A stretch of 64,000 bases of DNA from Saccharina japonica (Eukaryota > Sar > Phaeophyceae > Laminariales > Laminariaceae): the NCBI GenBank assembly GCA_008828725.1, contig MEHQ01001235.1, positions 62,001-126,000 on the forward strand, in the 5' to 3' direction. Each line of letters starts with the position of its first letter. The first letter of the stretch is position 1. Made by a program: the position numbers and the translations under genes. The notes under the pieces were generated by a model. That model searched no databases. It worked only from the letters and a program-made list of their open reading frames with translations, and was not told where the DNA came from. Of this stretch, positions 55,547-64,000 are shown piece by piece.

Positions 55547-55633
55547 CGGGGCGGTCAGGGGACCAAGACTGGTAAACTACGAACACAATCGTGAAAATCT
55601 TGAAAAAATCAGGTCTGGTACAGGACGTCGCGG

Positions 55634-56520
55634 ATGTTTTCCAAAGGGTCAGCTGAGGAGGAGCAAGAACCTTCCCAAACTGAGATTCGCCGGCTGAGAC
55701 AAGATGTTCATCTAACGTCGGAGCAGAGGCGAGCGTCAATGATGCATGCCATGAGAGATATGATGGCCGCGTTCGTGAGGGACAACGACCGATCTGCGTC
55801 CAGCAGTGCTGAGGGCAGCGCTGATGTAGGGAATCGCCCACGAGGGGCTGAACGACCTACTGTGTGCTTCTGCTGTAGACGCGGCACGAGGTACGACAGC
55901 AGAAAGAGAGACGACTTTGCGTGAGGATGCTTCGCATAAGTAAGGGCCAACGGGGCTCAGACGAGATGATGTTTCTGTCGCGGTTGGCCCAGCCAAAGAT
56001 CAGCCAAACCAGCCTGGGAGGGCTGGCGAATGGGATACACTCTCAGGCGGTGAGTTGGGTGGTGGTTTTAATCTGCACCCCTCGTTCCATTTGGCGCTTA
56101 AGCACACCGCTGTACCATCATTAAGTGGGCTGAAACTTGAATTCATCGCCTGGACAAAAGGACGCTTGGTATTCTGCCAAAGGAGTAGGGTTATTTTCTG
56201 CCTTTGTGACGAATCCACCTCAGTACATTCCCGTCAGGGATTTGGACACATCAAACTCGGTGCTTGTCGCTAGGAGACATAGCCGCGAACGTGTGCAGAT
56301 GCATACGCTGGCGTGGAACTTCCTGTCGACAGTTCTCAAGAGCAAGAGCGATCATATTATACTGCACAGGTATACCTCGCCGAGGGAAGCGTGGGACGCT
56401 ATCCTTGCGTGGTACGGCCCTCAAACGACGGGGACCAAATCCGACCTACCTCGACGACTTCACAGCAACGTTTTACCAGGAACGTGTGATCGAACCAAGT
56501 GGGGGAGAAAATTGTAGACT
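55634..56520 (+). pseudogene. Copia-like gag (UBN2-type) remnant
   Basis: The first frame (55634-55921) starts MFSKGSAEEEQEPSQTEIRR and has a Cys-rich end (CFCCRRG). After frameshifts, a second stretch (about 56105-56500) contains VPSLSGLKLEF, VGLFSAFVTNPPQYIPVRDL, SRERVQMHTLAWNFLSTVLK and REAWDAILAWYGPQTTGTKS, the pattern of UBN2 gag-polypeptide domains of Ty1/Copia elements. At least two frame breaks. Protease, integrase and reverse transcriptase were not found downstream. Confidence 0.7.
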
Positions 56521-57774
56521 GCTAATGCTTCACACCGGCATCTTATAAGTTGCGCGGTTGGAAAGTATGACATTCGCCAACACTTCGACCCTAACCCAAA
56601 CACAACCCCTATCCAGTTAAACATCTTCAATACCACCCGTCGGAGGAGGGTGAGCTATCAGGCTAGTTTGTCACGACAGGCAAGAATGTAGGACGAAGAA
56701 ACGGTGCTCAGGATCTGGTCCCACACTAAATCGCATGTAACAGCTAACAGCCTCTTCTCGATGGTTACAAGAACAAGAAGAAAATCGAGCCTCAACGCCA
56801 AATTACCGTCTCTCGCTACTCTAGCGGGCGCCTTCTGTAGGCATATCGGAGTGCAACACCAAACCCCTCCAGGGTTCACTTTCGGCAATCGCGTGGGGTT
56901 TATGGCTTGAATTGGAAGTGCAATATTCCCATTACTCAAGGTTTAAGGTGCTACAGACAGTAGTACTGCATGCAGTAATTTTACCGCCAGTTGATTCCTC
57001 GTGCCAGCTATGAATAATGTAGCTGCAAAACCCGACCCACTTTCCGATTTATGGCTCACTTTGCTTGTCTTCCGTCCTTGCTGCGGAAGAGGGGGGCCCA
57101 AACTGTTGTGATTGACGGGGCTACTCAACCGAGGAACTATCCAATGTTCTACTCACTTGTATCTCTGTTTGAGTAATTCGATGCTGTTCTATAGTTACCT
57201 ACTACGGCAGCGCACGTTGATTTCAAATCGAATTGCGCGTGCAGCTTTAGTCAAAGTCAGCTTTTTGGCGAGGCATGGAGGCATTCGTGTTACAAATAAA
57301 ACTGAAAAATAGAATACCCGACCCCCCTACCGTGGAGTGACGATCGGACGCATCGTCGTGTGATAAAGTCGTCGGGGCGGGCTCAAGCTTTGGGGGGGTG
57401 TCAAAAGGCGTACCTGGTATACAAAAAATAATAAAACCTCGCAAAAACGGGGCATGTATACGGCGCCCCGCACGCACAAACTCATTGCCAGGGGAAGGGT
57501 CCATTTCGTAGCTTGTTCGTCGCAGTAGCCCCTGATGAAACCTTTCTGCTCGCCCAAGGTAACACCGTGCGATCATGATATTTTTCTAGGGAACCGTATG
57601 TGTCCCGCTGGCGAACAGCGCAGCGGTCATCTCTGTTTACCACAAAAGAGCACCTTCTCATTTCGCAAACACTGTTTGTTTCAGCTCTCTGTTCTTCGTA
57701 AGCAAATCCCAATATCAGGTACATGTCCCGCCTGGCGACGATCATACCGGCCGGAAGGGGGAGGGGTGGGGGAG

Positions 57775-57860
57775 GAGGAAGGGAGAAGAGCCTACTTTGT
57801 GACCCCGCATCTGAGTTACGACTAGGAAGGAGAGAGAAAACAAGGGCAAAACACTGAATT
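57775..57860 (+). mobile_element. S1 SINE 3' fragment
   Basis: AGAGCCTACTTTGTGACCCC and GAGTTACGACTAGGAAGGAG match the S1 3' part. Confidence 0.6.
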
Positions 57861-57884
57861 AGGGGGGGGGGGGGGGTGTACTTC

Positions 57885-59520
57885 ATTATCATGCATGGCC
57901 GTAGTCGTATGACCATAGACCCTCGCATCCCTACAATGCCGGGACGGAGCATGTCGGGTTTTCACCGACCAGGCAGACATTGCTAGCACCAAGCGCGAAG
58001 CGCCGTGAGGTGTTGGGCGAGTCGCATGAAGGGTGAGCTGCATCCTACTAAGAACCGCTTGTCAGGCGGACTTGCATATGGATGACAGCTTCAATGAGTT
58101 AATTTAATATCTGGTGTGGCTACTTCATGAGACAGCAATGGGAGCACTATGTATCTGCCTCATGAATGCCTTACCATATCACACTACGTGATACGATCAT
58201 TCCCCTTGTGCGGAGTTGAGGTTCCCGACCCCGCACAAATGATCTACTCGACCGCCAGTCTTGGGTAACCGCCAAAAAAAAAAAAAACGGTACCCTGGTT
58301 GTCTAGCTCACGCAGTGAGAGGCATGTTTTACAGCGTCGTCGCCAGGCGACGCCAACCCAACCCATAGATATATAATATATGCGTATGGGGGGGGGGGAG
58401 GCTCAAGACTGTGGTCGAGAATTGCCGGCTGGGGGAGGCGCTGGTAGCAGTGATGGCCAGAAGAAAAATAATTCGTCATTCGCAATGTCGCAAGCAAGGA
58501 TGGTGGTAATCATCATATTAGGACGACGACGACGGAGACGGCCTGAACTACATATTTTCCAGCCATCTCGGAGACAGCAATGCCTCCGATACACATTGTT
58601 TGCAGTGACTCCACGTATAGCGTCAACACGGCGTGTTGTTTTTTCCCATTTTCTATCGAAGTTTTGATGGTGCGTTATTGCGTTCCACGTAAAAGTTTCG
58701 TTGACGACGTTGATACAAGGACCACGCAAATGTTCGGTTCCGCGCAGGTGCCGCAACTTCGTCGCGGCAGCTCCGAGCACCGGTGCTAGACTGCCGAGAG
58801 GTCGTTGTTTTTTTCCGTGCAACCAGCGGAGTCTGGATAAGTGAATCCTTGTCATGGCATAGCTTCCGTCCTTCTTACGTTTGGTGTGTAGTTAATAGTG
58901 CTCTGATATCGCCCGGGATTCAGAGGAGTAGCAACGACTCGCCCGCACTTACTTATGCAACGGGAGTCACTCCTTTGAAGTACTACCCCAGCGACCGTGC
59001 GGGGAGAGAGGAGATAACGTGCCTCCGTTCGATGCACAATAACATGCGCTTTGACCCGTTTACGCGTACACTACTACTACTACTACTGTCGTGTGTGTCG
59101 GTTGGCCCTTTAATCGTCTACACCCCCACGGCCAAGACACCACCCTTAGTTGCCTACCGCGATCATTCATCGCCTCCCAAGGTACCAATGTATGAGGCAC
59201 GACACAATACGCGAACCCCATCGAAACAAAGGGACCGATCTAGTACATACGTCAAACGCCAGCCCCCAACCCAAACCAATTCATTCGACGGTGTCATCCA
59301 TACGCAAGAAAGTACCCCGGACTAGCGGCTCTTAGTAGTAAGATTCAGCTCACCCTTCATGTGACTCGCCGAGCACATCACGGGGTCTCGTGCTTGGTGC
59401 ACGCATTGTCTGCCTGGTCGGCGAAGCCACGATCTACTCCGTGCTGGCATTGTGGGTGTGCGACGGTCTATGATCATACGACTACGGCCATGCATGACAC
59501 GAGTGTGCATCACCATTAAC
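57885..59520. mobile_element. 1.6-kb element with about 190-bp TIRs
   Basis: Left arm (about 57885-58055) and right arm (about 59335-59520) are inverted repeats sharing ATGCATGGCCGTAGTCGTAT, GACCAGGCAGACA, GCACCAAGC and ATGAAGGGTGAGCTG. The interior has a plus frame at 58783-59325 with no recognised domain. A partial copy of the end lies at 53700-53762. Superfamily unclear. Confidence 0.6.
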
Positions 59521-59555
59521 AGCCCCACGGCCTCCACACTACCTCGATCTACCTC

Positions 59556-60173
59556 ATTACTTGACTTTTGAGTTCACTCCCAATAAATTTTCCACGAAAG
59601 ATATTTGTTTTTTTCATGGAAGTAAAATTTACTTCCACGAAAGTTTAGTTTTTACTTCCATGGAAGCGAAAGTTTCTTCCACGGAAGTGTTTTTACTTTC
59701 ATAGATCTAAAATTTACTTCCAGTTTTACTTCCATGGATATGATTAAATTGGAATTACGTTAAAATGTTACTTTCACGAAAATAAAACAAGGAAGCGAGG
59801 GCATGCATGCACCCCCTGCTCCCAGTTGGTACACCGTCCCACCCGAAGTGGGCCCATCCCGAATATCAAAACGTGGACCAATTACCTAAGGATAATTTAC
59901 TAACCGTGTAGCGCGCAGCGCGGAACCACACTAGACCTGTCTGGTGGCCGAAAACTCTCTTCAATCCGAAGCTTCCACGGAACCATGGACGTGTTTTACT
60001 TCCATGGGAGAAATACGGTTCAAATCCATGGCGTTTTCCACATATATATATGTCAATTTACTTCCACGAAAGTTATTAATTTACTTTCATGAAAGTAAAA
60101 GTTTACTTCCATGAACGTAGAAAACAATTATGGAAGTAATGTTTTACTTCCACGAAAGTAAATAAATAAATAT
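59556..60173. mobile_element. Palindrome-array element III with conserved core
   Basis: Same layout and orientation as 17353-18053: start ATTACTTGACTTTTGAGTTC, a palindrome field, a core (59800-59985; TACACCGTCCCACCCGAAGT) and a second field ending near AAATAAATATGG. Units are more degenerate than in element II. Confidence 0.65.
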
Positions 60174-60229
60174 GGCATTAGCTCCTCAGGCCAGTACCCA
60201 TGCGCGTATCGATGCAATTTTATTCACAT

Positions 60230-61330
60230 CACGTGACATGCCACACCAAGCGACCCCGCTCATAATGAGAGGACCGAGGCATGTACCCAACGCCGCCCCA
60301 ACGCTCCACTGCTACAGTAGCATTAGCAATTCCGACCCGGTAGTTTGGCGCTTGCCGTTGCGAGAGAATGGACATGATCAAACATACTGTACGACAACAA
60401 GAAGCCGCAACCAAAATTGAGGAATCGACAGAGCCCCCCTGGTGCCGTCGACACCACACACTCCACTGCCCCATCGGCGCTGGCACGTTGGATCATGTGG
60501 TCTGACCGCTTACAAATACGATGGGATGTGCGTCACCAAATAGACCACAGCAAACATCCCCAGACAAAGAGATGAAGGGGCGGATGCAAGCACTAAACGC
60601 CGTACCCGCACCCCACTATTATATTTGACATTACCCAACCGGGTCCCGTATTCGGGCGCTCAACGATGCGAAGGGGTGTGCCTCGCCGGATGTACCACAC
60701 CAAACGGTCCCAATCAACACGAAGATGCCAGTACCGCAGCACAGGTACTAGACACGGCCACGACACTGCGCCACCTCCTTGATTTTAATCTACCGGTGCC
60801 CGTGGCCAAACCTCTTACCGCCACAAGGGGATGGACGTCACCTATCACACCACAACAAGTGACCCCGGCCAAATAACGGGGCCGACATAGGTATCAACCA
60901 CCGCCGGCACGCTCCGCTGTCCCATTGCCTTGGCCAACCAGGTACCATGACTATGTTCGTACATTGCACGAGGGGATGGACACAACGCGCGGCCCCGGTC
61001 AACGTAAACAGTCTGATCAGAGGGGACAACCGTCACCAGATATACAGCGATACGCGCACCCTGCTGAACTAAAACAGGCGTGCGAGAGGGGATGCACGCC
61101 ACAAGATGTATCACAAGCACAACATGCAAACCCGATCGAAAACAACAGATGGATACGAGGGAAAAGGCGTCGCCGGATAATTCACAAGACGCGACCCCGA
61201 TCAAACTTCACAGATTGTTACGAGGGGGTGGACGTCACCGAAGGTACCACAACACCCGACCTCCGTCAAGGCAAGCACCCTGGTACGAGGGGATGGACTA
61301 ATTCGAGGGAACGCTGGACGCACCACAACA
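60230..61330. repeat. Highly diverged minisatellite field, about 60-66-bp unit
   Basis: Recurring ACGAGGGGATGGACGTCACC, then ..GTACCACAACA..CGACCCCGATCAA units (clear at 60960, 61085, 61225 and 61290; degenerate before). Open frames in it follow the repeat. Confidence 0.55.
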
Positions 61331-61349
61331 CCTACCTACCTAGCTCGCT

Positions 61350-63240
61350 ACCTACCTACCTATTTGTTTTTCATCGTGTGGATGTTGTCACGCTGTCACT
61401 TTACGTCGCCACATCTCGATTAAAGCAAAGAACCGAACACTGCTCACACATGCCACGGCTTTTAGTTGTGTCCCTATTTTCAACATGGTGTTTGCGTCAT
61501 TACATACTCGTAGATACGTAGCAATGGACGATGCCCTGCTGCAACTGCCAGTATTTGCACCACCTAAACACCCCCTGCGCTTAAAGGCGAGACACAGGCA
61601 ACCAAGCCTATATTTTCACAATTCCTCCTCCCTGCCGCCAGCTCGAACAAAGCCACCCAGTTAAGCATCGTTTGCAGAAGTAGAGTACACACCTTAAATT
61701 TGCATCGGCGCATCGTTATACTGCACTCGCAACAAAAACGCCAAAACACTAGGGGGTTTCCATTTCCACCGGCCGAGAAAACATGCACTAGAGAAATCAA
61801 GCAAACAGGCTGAGAGGGGTAGCTCTCTGCTAGAACAGCCGAAGGCGTTCTTCCACAGCCACCACGTCCGTCTCCGTCTCTCCTGATGGTACCAAGGAGA
61901 AATCAAACAGGAGCGAAAACCATGACGTAGGCTACCCGCCCTGCTCTTGGCCGAAACGGCAGAATAGGACTGTACAACCCTTCCTCTCTCCTTGCACAAG
62001 CCGGCAAGAAAAGACGAGTCGCCCCTCCCCTTCAAACTCAAAAACCGCGAAGAAGGCATACCTGCCGCCACACTACTCTCTAGGCATAAAACAGCACGTG
62101 GGCACGGGAGAGAGAGAAAGAGTGCTCACGCCCACAGTAGGCCCTACCTGACGTAGTTGACCCGCTCGTTCGTCTCTATCTCTCTCGCTCTAATTCGTTG
62201 AATTTGTATTCCACCGACGGAACGTCGGTGGAGTGCACCTTCCAGGTAGTAGCACCGTCCGATCGCGCCTCGACCCCGTTGGGGATCAGGTGCGCCTTGT
62301 AGTCGCCCTTCGGCCTCTTGCGGCCCCTGACCCGGTCCCAGAGGCTTCCTCCGCCAGGCCCGGCCGTTGTTGGGGGCAGTCTTGTGTGGCACCCTCTTCC
62401 CGTCGATCGTTACTTCCTACAGCTCGAAAAACACTACACGCGCTTTAAATACGCGACGGGGTCCACAGCGACGCTAATTGAGGGAAATAACTTACAGTAG
62501 ACACGTCGGTGTAACGGAGGGATCTGCATACTGGTGTTACACGTGACGCATAGTTATGCCGCGCCTTCGTGGGCAAAGAGAGATAGAGATGGGGAAGAGA
62601 GATGCCTACTGTAGAGGTGGGATAGGTATAGAAACGTTATGCTCATATAGATCGACCGCGGTATTTAGTGAATCAAAACAAGAATGTTGCTAAGGTCTCG
62701 TTCTGGGCAGGATGCAAACAGTGGCGGTTCAGTCTTCCCGTTGAAGCGGGCGCTCAATACACAAACCCCGTTAAAATGGTTAAGACCGTAACGTTCTAAA
62801 CCTACTGCCGACCGCCGGTACGACCTTCACGTCCATTCATCATACCCCTCACATGTGTACCCGTCAGGATCGCCTCGCCTCCATTTCCCACCGCGACGTG
62901 TTGCAGATGGAAGGGGAGGCTGCATGCCCAAGATCGTGATTGTCTCAGAATCAGATCAGGTAGCATCTAATTTCTGCTTGCTGTTGTGTTCTGCACTCTT
63001 TCTGCACGGCTGATGCCATCAGCGACGTCAATCGTCATCGGTTTCATCTACAGCGCACCCCGAACCCCATGAGAAAAAAAAAAATACGGTACACTAGGGG
63101 CTGCGGTTTAAGAGAGGGGTGTGCCAGGTAGGTTCGACCCGTAGACCCCACTGTGATATACCTGCACTTGGCTCATCATCGCTCTGAAGAATACCCGCCA
63201 CGAATAATTCACGACTCTGGGGCCTACCAAAGTATACGCA
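61350..63240. other. No supported gene
   Basis: Open frames at 61694-62071 and 62144-62392 (minus) lack recognisable domains. A short hairpin TCCACCGACG..CGTCGGTGGA lies at 62211-62232. I see nothing else. Confidence 0.5.
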
Positions 63241-63242
63241 TT

Positions 63243-64000
63243 TCTTAATTTACTCCCAAGGAAGTAAAAAATTACTTCCATGGCTTACTTACCTACTTAC
63301 ATGAACGTTTTTTACTTTCATGGCAGTAAAATGATACTTCCATGCAAGTTGTTTCTACTTTTTATGGGAGTAAACTTACTTCCATGAAAGTTTTTTTTAC
63401 TTCTATGGAAGTAAACTCTTACTTCCATGAAGGTAAACAAACTTTCAAGTTTTTTTTACTTCCATGAAAGTTGTTTTACTTCCATGGAAGTAAAATTTCC
63501 TTCCATCATTTGTTTTACATTAATGGACGTACTTCAATGAAAGTAAATTCATGGAAGTAAATTTACTTAATGAAAGTAGAAAAGCTTCCATGGAATTAAA
63601 CTGACTTCTGTGGAAACTTTCACGGACGAAAACCATACTTACTCCCATGGATGTGAAAACACTTCCGTGGTTTTCCGTGGAAGTTTCCGTTTGACAAGGG
63701 TCTTTGGGCACTAGACAGGTCTAGTGCGGTTCCGCGCTGCGCGCTACACGGTTAGTAAATAATCCGTGTGTAATTGGTCCACGTTTCGATAATCGGGATG
63801 GTACTTTGGGTGGGACCGTGTACCAACTGGGAGCAGGGGGTGAATTCATGACCTCGCTTCCATGATATACTTATACGGAAGCAAAATTATAATTTAGTTC
63901 CAATTTAATCACCTGGAAGTAAAAAAACAAACATGAAAGCAAAAACAACATCCAAAAACTTCCATGGAAGTAAAGTAAACTTTTACTTCCATGGAAGTAA
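63243..64000. mobile_element. Palindrome-array element IV, inverted, runs off the window
   Basis: Core on the minus strand at 63675-63860, flanked by fields of TTACTTCCATGGAAGTAA units. The right field continues to the last base of the window. Opposite orientation to 59556-60173, about 3.1 kb away. Confidence 0.65.

Noticed and set aside
55634-56520. Intact retroelement gag
   Set aside because: Frame breaks separate the conserved blocks and no pol region follows, so it is listed as a remnant.
58783-59325. 180-codon plus frame as a transposase
   Set aside because: No catalytic motif or family resemblance; kept only as an observation within the TIR element.
60230-61330. Regularly spaced repeats as a CRISPR-like array
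   Set aside because: Units are diverged throughout with no constant repeat and unique spacers, in a eukaryotic context; a minisatellite explains it.

Overview
The window looks like a piece of a large, repeat-rich eukaryotic nuclear genome. It has spliced genes with introns of 0.3 to 12 kb, tRNA-derived SINEs, a LINE, a Copia-type gag remnant, many inverted-repeat DNA elements, long homopolymer tracts, microsatellites and one assembly gap (N run 1885-2071). Base composition is mixed, with no operon-like gene packing. The LINE and gag sequence types and the AhpD-like gene would suit an alga or other protist (a stramenopile is my guess), but the sequence alone does not fix the organism.

The only gene I can build with confidence occurs twice, both copies on the minus strand. 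Copy B (29834-48063) has five exons with matching GT..AG junctions and phases and encodes about 424 residues. Copy A (<1-14562) has the same five exons in the same order and runs off the left edge of the window. Exon 2 carries the AhpD / carboxymuconolactone decarboxylase active-site signature E-x11-C-x2-C-x3-H in both copies. Traces of homology in introns 1 and 2 show that a genomic segment was duplicated (copies about 30-33 kb apart), not just an mRNA.

Region by region: 1-14.6 kb is copy A with its introns (A-rich tracts, minisatellites, a SINE). 14.6-29.8 kb is intergenic: two elements made of arrays of the palindrome TTACTTCCATGGAAGTAA, a tRNA-like direct-repeat element at 20.6-20.9 kb, two MITE-like elements, and a 706-bp near-perfect hairpin at 28.1-28.8 kb. 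29.8-48.1 kb is copy B; its 12-kb first intron holds several SINEs, a 720-bp TIR element, a Mutator-like element nested inside a SINE with a perfect 9-bp target duplication, and an 89-bp piggyBac-like element between TTAA sites. 48-64 kb is a transposon graveyard: an inverted cluster of one repeat family, a 1.1-kb TIR element, a decayed LINE with two nested insertions, a Copia-like 5' end, a 1.6-kb TIR element, two more palindrome-array elements, and a minisatellite field.

The most unusual signal is a group of elements sharing the end motifs ACATTATTTG.. and ..CAAATAATGT whose interiors are arrays of short palindromes. Several are built of TTCCATGGAA units around a roughly 180-bp core. One is built of TCGCGACA-type units with a (TTAGGG)4 stretch and sits in the LINE reverse transcriptase. 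Large stretches remain in which I see no gene.
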